A stretch of 39,838 bases of DNA, from assembly GCA_043821485.1 (NCBI GenBank), contig JBDRCU010000044.1:1-39838 (forward strand). Direction: 5' to 3'. Origin of the DNA: JBDRCU01 sp043821485. Lineage in GTDB: Bacteria; Patescibacteriota; Minisyncoccia; 2-02-FULL-40-12; IGHO2-01-FULL-4-A. This document shows positions 23,218 to 32,200 of this stretch, piece by piece. The notes beneath the pieces were generated by a model. It saw only the letters and a list, made by a program, of their open reading frames with translations, had not been told where the DNA came from and ran no database searches. Made by a program: the position numbers and the translations under genes. Each line of letters starts with the position of its first letter. The first letter of the stretch is position 1.

Positions 23218-23924
23218 AGGTAAAGCTGCTTTTACAAAATCTGACCATATGCTGGAAAATCTGTGGGTAGAACCCTGTAGTATCGAGGGCTACTCATGGT
23301 ATAATGATACCATGAGTAAAGATGCTTCTCGTGCAGACAATCAGCAGGAAAGATCAAGAACCGAAGGATGGATAACGGGTTTTACAGATGGAGAAGGATG
23401 CTTCACTGTAAGCATTATTAAGAATTCAAATGTAAAACACGGAAAGAGTTGGCAAGTATTTCCAGAATTCGTTGTGACTCAGAGCGAAAGTAGTATAAAA
23501 GCATTGGAGCTAATTAAAAATTACTTTCAGTGTGGCTATATAAATCGCAATAAAAGAAGGGACGGAAGAAAAGAAGATTTGTTAAAATATTGCGTGAGAT
23601 CACTTTGTGATCTTCGTGATAAAATTATTCCGTTTTTCGAAGAGCACAAACTCAAGACTTATAAGAAAAACGATTTTCTTATCTTTAAGAAAATCATTTA
23701 CTATATGTCTGAAGGCAAGCATCTAAGAAAAAATGGTTTAATTAAAATCATAACCTTCATGAGTCAAATGAATAGTAGAAGAAAAAATCCTAAGTTCTTG
23801 AAATCCTCAGAGACTATACGTCAGATCCTAGCGTTGAACGAACGCGATGGAAAGATATAGTCCGATCTGCATGGCGACATGCAGGGCACAAATGTGCCGC
23901 AACATATATTGTTGTAACATCTTG
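23218..23924 (+). ncRNA. Group I intron B, 23S site L1931
   Basis: The intron of 707 nt follows exon TAAAAGT. The guide GCTTTTA pairs with it over 7 bp with a U-G at the splice site. The core resembles intron A closely (ATATGCTGGAAAATC, GCAGACAATCAGCAGGAAAG, CAGAGACTATACGTC, GATATAGTCCGATCTGC). The final G is 23924 and exon AGCAAAATACC follows. The site equals L1931, known in Thermotoga and Simkania. It carries a LAGLIDADG gene. Confidence 0.9.
23312..23860 (+). CDS. LAGLIDADG homing endonuclease of intron B
   Basis: This 182-aa, single-motif LAGLIDADG enzyme (GWITGFTDGEGCFTVS, about residues 19-34) is homologous to the enzyme of intron A, and both end in SSETIRQ coded by the ribozyme core. 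The frame is open upstream to 23180, but that part covers exon and P1-P6 sequence; the ATG at 23312 gives a normal N-terminus. It is expected to cut the uninterrupted 23S at about position 1931 as a dimer. All core motif residues look intact, so it may be active. Confidence 0.92.
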   Translation: MSKDASRADNQQERSRTEGWITGFTDGEGCFTVSIIKNSNVKHGKSWQVFPEFVVTQSESSIKALELIKNYFQCGYINRNKRRDGRKEDLLKYCVRSLCDLRDKIIPFFEEHKLKTYKKNDFLIFKKIIYYMSEGKHLRKNGLIKIITFMSQMNSRRKNPKFLKSSETIRQILALNERDGKI

Positions 23925-23944
23925 AGCAAAATACCTTGTCTGGT
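23925..23944 (+). other. 23S mini-exon of 20 nt
   Basis: AGCAAAATACCTTGTCTGGT corresponds to E. coli 1932-1951. Its last bases GTCTG pair with CAGAC of the next exon to restore helix 71. Confidence 0.85.
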
Positions 23945-24676
23945 AAGACTAGACCTGACATGATATAATAAAATATATCAATAACGTCAGGCGAATTTGC
24001 CAGCTCTGATGGTGACATCAGAGCATCAGTCGGCTTATAACGGGGAAGCCCTACATGGGTAATACCGAGGGAAGTTACATTAGGAAATTGAAATAACCCC
24101 GTATCGACTTTGCCAAATGGCAGGATGATTAGTGATGAAGTGAAAACTGATGGCTAATCATAATACGCCGACTCTCTATAAAATGGACACAAACAGTTAC
24201 ATATCAGGATACGTAGATGGTGAAGGATGTTTCACTGTATCGTTTTCTAAACGTGAGAAAATGAATACAGGATGGGAAGTAAAGCCAAGTTTTTCTGTTA
24301 GTCAGAATGAAGATAGAGCACAAGTTCTATATTTGATACAGCGACATTTCGATTGCTGTAGCTTACGTAGAGACTATCATGACAAAACATTAAAACTAGA
24401 GACACGACAGATAAAGAATTTGACAGAAAAAATTATCCCACACTTTAAGAAGTATCCACTGTTATCTAAAAAACAGAATGACTTCGAGATTTTTTCAAAA
24501 GTTTGTAAGATGATTGAATCTCGAGAACATGTAACTAAGAAAGGATTGAGGAAGATAGTAAATCTTGCATTCCGAATGAATCCATCAGGAAGACGTAGAT
24601 ATAGGAAAGGAGACATACTCAATTCATTATAGAGAAAGATATAGTCAGTGCCCTTAGTAATAAGGGAAATAACATG
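23945..24676 (+). ncRNA. Group I intron C, 23S site L1951
   Basis: The intron of 732 nt follows exon CTTGTCTGGT. A likely guide GCCAG (23998-24002) pairs with CTGGT with U-G at the splice site; an inserted stem CCTGAC/GTCAGG lies in the P1 loop. The core is of a second type (ACCGAGGGAAGTTAC, AACCCCGTATCGACT, ATAATACGCCGACTC, AAGATATAGTC). The final G is 24676 and exon AAGTTCAGAC resumes. The site equals L1951, also known in Coxiella. It carries a LAGLIDADG gene. Confidence 0.87.
24183..24632 (+). CDS. LAGLIDADG homing endonuclease of intron C
   Basis: This 149-aa enzyme has one LAGLIDADG motif (SYISGYVDGEGCFTVSF, residues 5-21) and the NDFEIFSKV helix and basic C-terminus (NPSGRRRYRKGD) of the family. 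An in-frame ATG 33 nt earlier is possible, but it would read through the P8/P7 strands, so 24183 is preferred. The gene sits in the loop that in the related intron D is only about 15 nt long, so the endonuclease was probably gained there or lost from D. Expected target: the 23S site at about position 1951. Confidence 0.92.
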   Translation: MDTNSYISGYVDGEGCFTVSFSKREKMNTGWEVKPSFSVSQNEDRAQVLYLIQRHFDCCSLRRDYHDKTLKLETRQIKNLTEKIIPHFKKYPLLSKKQNDFEIFSKVCKMIESREHVTKKGLRKIVNLAFRMNPSGRRRYRKGDILNSL

Positions 24677-25268
24677 AAGTTCAGACGCGCATGAATAGCG
24701 TAACGACTGGGGAACTGTCTCAGCCAATAGCCCGGTGAAAATGCACTAGCGGTAAAGATGCCGTTTTCCCGCACTTAGACCGAAAGACCCCGGAAGCTTT
24801 ACTATAGCTTGGTATTGGGTTGCGAGTTGCGATGCGTAGAATAGTGGGGAGACTTTGAAGGTGCCTTTTCGGAGGTACTGGAGTCGCCAGTGAAATACCC
24901 ATCTTCATAATTTGTAATTCTAACCGGTCCGTCCCTTTCTGGCCTGTTTGGAGGAAATTTTTGTAATCATATTCAATCTTCGGATAAAGGATATGCTGTC
25001 GAAAAGAGTACGCACCACAGGTTGGAAAGGGCTGGATCGAGACAGTGCCTGGTGGGTAGTTTGAGTGGGGCGCTCTTCTCCTAAAAAGTAACGGAGAAGT
25101 TCATTAAGGTTAGCTAGCTCCGGATGGAAATCGGGGCGATAGTGTAAAGGCACAAGCTAGCTTAACTGCAAGACGTACATGTCGCGCAGATGCGAAAGCA
25201 GGACTTAGTGATCCAACCGTTGGTCGTAGGACCGCGGGCGCTCATCGAATAAAAGTTACTCCGGGGAT

Positions 25269-25587
25269 AAACCCTGAATAGCAGAGATGCTATAAGAAGG
25301 GTATGTTGTCCCGTTTATCCGTAAGGATAAACATGTTTACGGCTTATAACGAAGAAGGCTTGAGAGGGTCTTTCCTTGCGCAAGCAAGTTTCTTTTCTCA
25401 AGTTAACCTCGTGGGAAGTCGCTACATTTATGTAGTTGACCCCGTAACGACTGGATTCCGCATTTATGCGGATGAAGATAGTTAGTGATGATTTCGCTAT
25501 TTAGCGAATGATGGCTAACTATAATACGCCGTCTCCAATTTTTTATAAAAATTGGATGAAGATATAGTCTAATTCATAAAAGAATTG
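25269..25587 (+). ncRNA. Group I intron D, 23S site L2449, without gene
   Basis: A 319-nt intron follows exon CCGGGGAT. The guide GTCCC (25308-25312) pairs with GGGAT with a U-G at the splice site, and a long P1 extension is closed by ACCCT/AGGGT. Core elements resemble intron C (GTGGGAAGTC, GACCCCGTAACGACT, ATAATACGCCG, AGATATAGTC). The final G is 25587 and exon AACAGGCTGG follows. The site lies in the peptidyl-transferase ring (L2449). Confidence 0.88.
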
Positions 25588-25673
25588 AACAGGCTGGTAC
25601 TGCCCGAGCGTCCATAGCGACGGCAGTGTTCGGCACCTCGATGTCGGCTCGACACATCCTGGGGGTGGAGAGT

Positions 25674-26407
25674 GTTTAAAACTTCTCTCCCAAGAAGTAA
25701 TTCTAGGGTAATAAACTAGCTCAAAACGGTGGAGTCCTAGTTGATATTAGATCGAAGGTCCCAGGTAAAACTGGTATAATTATATCAATGAAGGATGTCG
25801 CCGTAGGAAAGAGATTAAACAAAAATGCAGTCCATGCTTATATAGCAGGATTTCTAGATGGTGATGGAGCAATTTGTGCAATTATCGAACCACACAATGA
25901 AAAACGATTTAAGTATCGTGTGAGGGTATCGATGGAATTCTATCAACATCAAGATAACATTGCTGTACTTAAATATATACAGAATGTTTTCGGTGAAGGG
26001 TATTTAGGGCGATCAATTCGTGACACCCATAAGCTTTCATTCAGAAATCAGACAACGTTAAGACGCATACTTCCAATCTTGTTGAAGTTTACTGTAATTA
26101 AGAGTAAACAGATTCAAATAGCTTTGAAGATATTGGATACAAAAATTGATAAAAAAAGAGATCTTATAAAAGTAGCGAAATTAGCAGATAAGCTAAGTGG
26201 GTACAATGTAAGGTCCAGCAGTATACGTAAAAATACTTCAAAGATTATAGTTTAATTTCTCCTCTAACGACTGATCCCAATCCATATTGATGGATGGGTG
26301 AGATAGCTTCCTTCTGAGGGGCTATCATACGGCTAGCATCCTAATCCAGCGTTGTTCTGGATGGATGAAGGCATAGTCTGTGCTCATAGTAATATGAGAA
26401 TCATACG
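25674..26407 (+). ncRNA. Group I intron E, near 23S position 2533
   Basis: About 734 nt interrupt helix 91: upstream exon CATCCTGGGGGTGG and downstream exon AGCTCCCAAGGG. The joined stem GGGGGT/GCTCCC is restored. A final G at 26407 and a P9 hairpin (CTCAT/ATGAG, 26386-26401) before it fit a group I end; a P7-like GGCATAGTC is present. The exact 5' splice site (25667-25679) is uncertain because no clear guide pairing was found. It carries a LAGLIDADG gene. Confidence 0.72.
25788..26255 (+). CDS. LAGLIDADG homing endonuclease of intron E
   Basis: This 155-aa protein carries one LAGLIDADG motif (AYIAGFLDGDGAI, about residues 18-30) followed by the beta-strand region RYRVRVSMEFYQHQ and a LRRILPILLKFTVIKSKQIQIALKI stretch (split) like I-CreI-type enzymes. 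It is less similar to the other three enzymes of this 23S gene, so it belongs to a separate lineage. It starts at the ATG at 25788, soon after P3-like sequence, and ends before the P8/P7 region. Target: the 23S gene in the helix 91 area. Confidence 0.9.
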   Translation: MKDVAVGKRLNKNAVHAYIAGFLDGDGAICAIIEPHNEKRFKYRVRVSMEFYQHQDNIAVLKYIQNVFGEGYLGRSIRDTHKLSFRNQTTLRRILPILLKFTVIKSKQIQIALKILDTKIDKKRDLIKVAKLADKLSGYNVRSSSIRKNTSKIIV

Positions 26408-26467
26408 AGCTCCCAAGGGTTTGGCTGTTCGCCAATTAAAGTGTTACGCGAGCTGGGTTCAGACCGT

Positions 26468-26726
26468 CAATATGGCGGCTCCTGATAGTAATATCAGGAT
26501 GTTCAAAATCGACTCATATCGGTGAAATCCTAATAATTGTGTTCATTAACCTGTCACATTTTAGGATAATACCGAGGGAAGTTACCATTTATATGGTTAA
26601 CCCCGTAGAGACTTGTCGTGATATCACGACAGATAGCGACTTGTGAGGCGCTATAATACGTCGATCATCCGTGAAGTATACGGATGGTGGTATAGTCCAT
26701 ACAGCAAGTAATTGTTGAGAAATATG
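26468..26726 (+). ncRNA. Group I intron F, 23S site L2593, without gene
   Basis: A 259-nt intron follows exon CAGACCGT. The guide GCGG (26475-26478) pairs with CCGT with U-G at the splice site. The core matches the C/D type (ACCGAGGGAAGTTAC, AACCCCGTAGAGACT, ATAATACGTCG, GGTATAGTCC). The final G is 26726, and exon TGTAAAACAGG, equivalent to E. coli 2594 onward, follows. L2593 is the I-CreI intron site. Confidence 0.85.
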
Positions 26727-27082
26727 TGTAAAACAGGTTGGTCCTTATCTGGTGTGGGCGTCGGAAGCTTGAAGGGAGTTGTCTCTAGTACGAGAGGACC
26801 GAGATGAACGAACCTCTGGTCTACCAGTTGTCGTGCCAACGGCAGCGCTGGGTAGCTATGTTCGGTTCTGATAAGCGCTGAAAGCATATAAGCGCGAAGC
26901 AGGCCCTAAGATTAGGCTTCACAGGTTCGTGCGAGACGAGCACGTTGATAGGGCATAGGTGTAAGCACCGCAAGGTGTTCAGCCGAATGCTACTAATAAA
27001 CCATCCGTACACAGTCCTGACGTGAGGACAGGAATTCTGTCCATATGTTTTTTTGTTTTTTAAATTTTCAAAGAACAGCGAG

Positions 27083-27193
27083 TTGGCGGCTATACTGGTG
27101 GTGTCCCACCTGATACCATTCCGAACTCAGAAGTGAAATCCACCAAGGCCCATGATAGTGATCTTCGTGATTGCGAAAGTAGGTAGCCGCCGA
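27083..27193 (+). rRNA. 5S rRNA gene
   Basis: The sequence has the 5S core: TGGCGGC/GCCGCCG helix I, CCATTCCGAACTCAGAAGTG and the GATCTTCGTGATTGCGAAAGTAGG domain (given in pieces here). It follows 23S by about 67 nt. Flanking ACAGCG (27075-27080) and CGCTGT (27196-27201) extend the closing helix, and T6 follows, so the precursor stem doubles as terminator. Ends are approximate. Confidence 0.93.
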
Positions 27194-27206
27194 CCCGCTG
27201 TTTTTT
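27194..27206 (+). terminator. Terminator closing the 23S-5S unit
   Basis: CGCTG (27196-27200) pairs with CAGCG before 5S (27076-27080) and is followed by six T. The terminator stem therefore encloses the whole 5S molecule. Confidence 0.6.
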
Positions 27207-27211
27207 GTTTG

Positions 27212-27220
27212 TGTTATAAT
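27212..27220 (+). promoter_or_regulatory. Extended -10 for the 27227 gene
   Basis: TGTTATAAT ends 6 nt before the ATG, so the transcript would start at the start codon. Confidence 0.55.
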
Positions 27221-27226
27221 TAATGC

Positions 27227-28000
27227 ATGACTTCAATAAGCCGTTTTGTCAGACGATTTATATATTTCCTTGCATTTATAATCATAATCGGAGCTATTGG
27301 TTTTGGTATTTATCGTATTCTTTACCCTCCACAGCCTATACCGACTCCGGGACCAATGCTGGATCCTATAGAAGTAATTTCTACAGATGTGATTGAGGTT
27401 AAGGAGAATGATTATGACTTTGTCGTGCAAGTGCGTAATCCAAATCCAAATTTTGGCTCTCCAGATGTACGGTATGAGATTTATTTTTTTGATGAGAATG
27501 ATACCAAACTCTCCACTCATTCAGGCGATTTCTATATCCTCCCAAGTCAGAAAAAATATATTGTTAGAACCGGTTTGCCATCTTCGTCTGCTATCTCGCG
27601 TGTAGAATTTAAGATCATAAGAGCAGACTGGCAGCAGCTTGATGAGCTTGGATCGCAAGGGGTATCTCTTGTGATGACGCGTTCTGGCTACTATCAATCA
27701 GGCGAGTCATCAGTTTTTGGTGTTGCAGAAGGAAGGATATTTAATGATTCAGCTTTTGATGTCGCACAAGTTGATGTAGTGATACTGCTTGAAGACAATC
27801 GCTCGCAGTCCATTGCAGTCAATAAAACAGCAATACGCACATTCCTTTCTCAAACCACAAGAGGATTTGAAGTTCAATGGTTTGATGTTTTTGAAGGCGA
27901 GGTTGAAAGTGTATACATAGAAGCCAATACCAATATTTTTGAAAATGAAAACTTTTTACTCAGTCATGGCGGAATTGAACGATTTCAGCAACAGTTTTAA
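27227..28000 (+). CDS. Membrane-anchored beta-rich protein, function unknown
   Basis: The 257-aa product begins with a single membrane helix (residues 12-30) and a short proline-rich linker (PPQPIPTPGP), then two predicted beta-sandwich regions of about 100 aa each. The first (residues 45-150) has the ...FVVQVRNPNPNFGSPDVRYEIYF... pattern seen in LEA/FxLYD-like domains, and the second (160-240) repeats a similar GRIFNDSAFDVAQVDVVILL strand pair. Such anchored two-domain proteins are common, uncharacterised surface proteins of Patescibacteria. The gene lies directly after 5S with its own extended -10, in tail-to-tail orientation with rodA, 14 nt apart. No terminator is evident between them. 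Confidence 0.7.
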   Translation: MTSISRFVRRFIYFLAFIIIIGAIGFGIYRILYPPQPIPTPGPMLDPIEVISTDVIEVKENDYDFVVQVRNPNPNFGSPDVRYEIYFFDENDTKLSTHSGDFYILPSQKKYIVRTGLPSSSAISRVEFKIIRADWQQLDELGSQGVSLVMTRSGYYQSGESSVFGVAEGRIFNDSAFDVAQVDVVILLEDNRSQSIAVNKTAIRTFLSQTTRGFEVQWFDVFEGEVESVYIEANTNIFENENFLLSHGGIERFQQQF

Positions 28001-28014
28001 ATCGCCGAGAGGCT

Positions 28015-29097
28015 CTAGGACGCCCTCATCTTTATGCTTTGAATAAGTCCGAGCCCTATCATTAGGGTTATTAAATGACTCCCTCCATAGCTTAGGAAGG
28101 GCAAGGGTATTCCGGTTATTGGCATAACTCCAAGATTCATTCCGACATTAATTATGATATGAATGAATATTATCATCATTAATCCAAGTCCATAAAGCTT
28201 GGCAAAATTGTTATTTGCTCCAATGGTTATTGACCCTATGCGAAGCAGTAAGAATCCTAATAATCCAAGAACAGCTATTACGCCAATGAATCCAAATTTT
28301 TGAGCCAGTGCTGCAAATGCAAAGTCAGTATGGGGTTCAGGGACTGTTATTAACGCAGAGTCCTCTCTGCCTCCAAGAAGAGTCCCCATTAGCATTCCTG
28401 AACCAAGGGTGGTCTTGGCCTGAATCGTACTATAACCGCTTTCAAGGGGGTCTAAATAGGGGTCTATGAATGATGCAAGGCGTTGCTTTTGGTAGTCCTG
28501 TAGAACCACAAACCAGGCGAGTGAAGCAAGGACTACCCCTATCATGAGTATTGCAAGCAGATGTTTTTTATTGATTCCTGAAAAAGTCAGCATTCCAAGC
28601 CAAAGCGCAATAAATACAATCATTGATCCTAGATCAGACTGTAGAAATGTAATGACTGCAGGAATTCCCGCATAGATGCCCGAAGCAAGAATATGTGGAG
28701 TCCTGTATATTTCAACATGTTTTTGTGAAAAGTATTTGGCAAGCAGTATTAGTACTGCTAGTTTTGCAATCTCTGAAGGCTCGAACCGCAGTCCCAAAAC
28801 AGTTGTCCATGCGCGTGCTCCGCGAATTTCAGGAGAGGTGAGAGTTAGAAGCAGTAACCCAACGGTGATTACATAAAATAGTATTGAGGGGAGGGAGTTG
28901 TTTTTAAATATTCTATAATCAAAAAATGAGAAGCCAATGAATGCAAGGATGCCAATAGAGACAAGTACAATCTGTCTTGTTATGATTTCATTGTAAGAAG
29001 GGTCTATGAGGTAGAATGTTGCAATGCTGATTCCAGAGAGAATCAGGGTGACCATGAGCAATGGCCAGTCAAATTTTTTATATATAGCTTCCTGCAT
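28015..29097 (-). CDS. rodA: SEDS peptidoglycan polymerase RodA
   Basis: This 360-aa protein has about ten membrane helices and the SEDS-family signatures: RGARAWTTVLGLRFEPSEIAKL in pieces, FLQSDLGS, the PEPHTDFAFA motif and NVGMNLGVMPITGIPLPFLSYGG (shown only in part here as MPITGIPLPFLSYGG). SEDS proteins polymerise lipid II glycan strands. The DYQKQRLASFIDP segment and the MPITGIPLPF motif favour RodA (side-wall) over FtsW, though in a small genome one SEDS protein could serve both roles. The ATG at 29097 is the natural start before the first helix. It lies downstream of the rpoBC terminator in the same direction; a TACAAT (minus strand, about 45 nt before the ATG) could be its own -10. 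Confidence 0.88.
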   Translation of the reverse strand: MQEAIYKKFDWPLLMVTLILSGISIATFYLIDPSYNEIITRQIVLVSIGILAFIGFSFFDYRIFKNNSLPSILFYVITVGLLLLTLTSPEIRGARAWTTVLGLRFEPSEIAKLAVLILLAKYFSQKHVEIYRTPHILASGIYAGIPAVITFLQSDLGSMIVFIALWLGMLTFSGINKKHLLAILMIGVVLASLAWFVVLQDYQKQRLASFIDPYLDPLESGYSTIQAKTTLGSGMLMGTLLGGREDSALITVPEPHTDFAFAALAQKFGFIGVIAVLGLLGFLLLRIGSITIGANNNFAKLYGLGLMMIIFIHIIINVGMNLGVMPITGIPLPFLSYGGSHLITLMIGLGLIQSIKMRAS

Positions 29098-29160
29098 ATT
29101 ATCGTTGGGACAGAGTGATTATTGAGATGGGTTTTATTGTAGCACAGTCATGTTAAAACA

Positions 29161-29190
29161 AAAAAGACCCCTGCAAAGCAGGGATCTTTT
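29161..29190 (-). terminator. Terminator of rpoBC
   Basis: A hairpin (29161-29174 with 29178-29190, one mismatch) is followed on the minus strand by a run of T. It lies 19 nt after the rpoC stop, separating it from rodA. Confidence 0.8.
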
Positions 29191-29208
29191 GATCAAATCT
29201 AAAAAATT

Positions 29209-32200
29209 TTATTCATCCTTTTTTTCTGTATCCTCATTTTTTTCGTCTTCTTCCTCTTCTGTTTTTTTACCCGCATTATACCCTGTCCCTGCAGGAATGA
29301 GACGTCCAATTATGACATTTTCTTTAAGACCGCGCAGTTTGTCCTCACGTCCCGTGATAGCTGTATCAATAAGTACGCGTGCCGTTTCTTGAAAACTTGC
29401 AGCTGACAAGAAGCTGTCAGTTGATAGTGATACGCGTGTAATCCCAAGTAAGAGTTGTTCAAATGTTGCTAATTTTTTGTTTCCTTCTTTGGCTTCGTCA
29501 TTGACCTCTTCTAAAGTTTGTCTTTCCATAACATCTCCAGAAAGAAGCTCTGTATCGCCGTGATTTATTATGCGAACACGTGAGAACATTTGTCGAATGA
29601 TGAGTTCAATATGCTTCTCGTTTATACCTTCACCTGTTGAGAAATAGATATTTTGTACTTCTTTAATGATATATCGAGCCACAATTAATATGTCACCGGA
29701 TGTCTTATAGAGTTCTTTAAGATCAACTGGTCCATCTGAAAGCTGTTGCCCAGCTGTTATAAGATCGCCAGTCTTTACTCTTGGCGGTCCGCCTGGAACA
29801 GTTAAAAATTCACGTTCCTCGCCCTTATCAGTCGCGATCTTAATAGTATATTGTCGGTCCTTTTCTTCTATGCTTGTAACCTTGCCGTCTACATCAGAAA
29901 GTAGTGCTTTAACAGACGGAGGGCGGCATTCAAATATTTCTTCAACACGCGGAAGACCCATTGTGATATCGCTTACACTGGCAACGCCTCCAGTGTGGAA
30001 GGTTCTCATAGTAAGCTGTGTCCCTGGTTCGCCAATTGCCTGAGCAGTAATAATACCAACAGCTTCTCCGAGTCCAATTAATTCATGTCGTGCTAAGTCA
30101 TGTCCATAGCAAAATTTACAAAGTCCGTATCTAGCTTTGCAGTTTATAGGGGAGCGTACCCTTATTGGTGAAGTCAGATTTAGGGTATCTATGCGTTTAG
30201 CTTCTTCGCGTTTAACGATATGATTCTTCTTCACAATAATATTGCCTTTTGCGTCTTTAACATCTTCCAATAATACGCGGCCATAAAGACGCTTGCCCAT
30301 TGGTTCATCGATATTCTTTCCGTCTTCAGGATAAAGAGTATAACCCTCTTTGTCTTTACAGTTCTCTTCTTGGATTACAACATCTTGAGCAACATCTATA
30401 AGCCGGCGCGTAAGATATCCTGCACTGGCGGTTTTGAGAGCAGTATCTACCAACCCCTTACGAGCGCCATGAGTAGATATGAAATATTCTAATACATTGA
30501 GTCCTTCTTTGAAGGAGCTTTTTACAGGAAGTTCGATCAAGCTTCCATCGGGTTTAACCATAAGTCCTCTCATTCCTGAAAGCTGTGTTACTGTACCCCA
30601 ATTGCCTCGTGCTTTGGAGCTTACCATCATATTAACGGCATCTTCTCCTATGTATTGTTTTTTTACTGAAGACTCCAATTTTGTTTTGGTAATACTCCAT
30701 ATTTCAATTGCTTTAGTTCGTCGTTCGTGTTCGGTAAGGAGTCCTTGCTCGTAGAGTTTTTTATTTTCTTCAATGATCACCTCTGCTTCTGAAAGAATGG
30801 CTTTCTTATCTGGAGGTATTTTAAGGTCATCCATTCCCCATGAAACTCCTGAAACGGTTGCATAGTGGAATCCATAGTCTTTGATGGTATCTAAGAATTC
30901 AACTGTACGATCCTCTCCGTAGCGATGCAGGATTTCAGCTTCAAGTTTTCTTAGATCCGTCTGATTGAGAGTCTTATTAATGAATAGATAATCTTCAGGC
31001 AGAGCTTTGTTGAATAAGATTCTTCCTATTGTTGTTTTTATTACACGTGAGTTTGTTTCTTCGACATCTTTTGATACGTCAACCATAATAGGCTGTCGGA
31101 GCAGGATCACGTCATTGTCATAAGCCATCATTGCCTCTGACTCATTTGCAAAAGGTTTATCTGAAGCATTTACGTTTGGATTGATGCTGGTCAGGTAATA
31201 ACAGCCGAATGTAATGTCTTTTGTTGCAATGGCAACCGGTTCACCATTTGCAGGCTTGAGTATTCCGTGGGTGGAGAGCATTAATTCTTTTGCTTCAATT
31301 TGAGCCTCTTTTGTAAGAGGAAGATGTACTGCCATCTGGTCACCGTCAAAGTCTGCATTGAATGCACGTGTAGGCATGGCAGGAAGTTTGATTGATTTTC
31401 CTTCAATAAGTTTTGGCTTGAATGCTTGTACAGAAAGTCTATGAAGAGTAGGGGCGCGATTAAGCAATACATATTTGTCTTGTATCGAGTATTCAAGAGC
31501 TTCCCATATTTCAGGAACGCCTTGTTCGATTAAATGATTTGCAGACCGGATATTATGTGCAAATCCGTTTTCAATTAAATAGTGGATGATAAATGGTTTG
31601 AAAAGTTCCAATGCCATATATTTAGGAATTCCGCATTCTCCCATTCCAAGTTCAGGCCCAATTACGATTACACTTCGTCCTGAATAGTCTACGCGTTTTC
31701 CTAGAAGATTTTGTCTGAATCTGCCCTGTTTACCCTTAAGCATATCTGCAAGGGATTTGAGTGCGCGTTTCTGGCCAGTAGATGCAGATACCAGAGTTTG
31801 GCCTCGTCTCATTCCATTATCAATAAGAGCATCCACGGCTTCTTGTAGCATTCGTTTTTCATTTTTTGTAATAACTTCAGGAGCACGAAGATCTATTAAA
31901 TGTTTGAGTCTATTATTACGGTTAATTACACGGCGATAAAGATCGTTTAAATCTGAGGTCGCGAATCTTCCTCCATCTAGAGGAACCATAGGACGCAGAA
32001 GCGGAGGGATAACAGGTAAGACAGTCATTATTGTCCATTCTGGTCTTATGTTATTTTGAGCCATGTTTTTGAGTAGTCTGATTCTGCGAAGCGCCTTTTT
32101 TTGTGTTACTGGATTATCTATGGATTTGAGTTGTTCTTCTGCCTTTTTTGCTTCCTCTTTGAGATTAAGTCCTTCAAGTAAATTCCTTATTGCTTCGGCA

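Noticed and set aside
23951..23966. Exon boundary of intron C placed after GACCTGACAT, near E. coli 1966
   Set aside because: The segment only imitates the 23S sequence. Placing the splice site after GTCTGGT and resuming at AAGTTCAGAC restores helix 71 by a compensatory pair and gives a terminal G.
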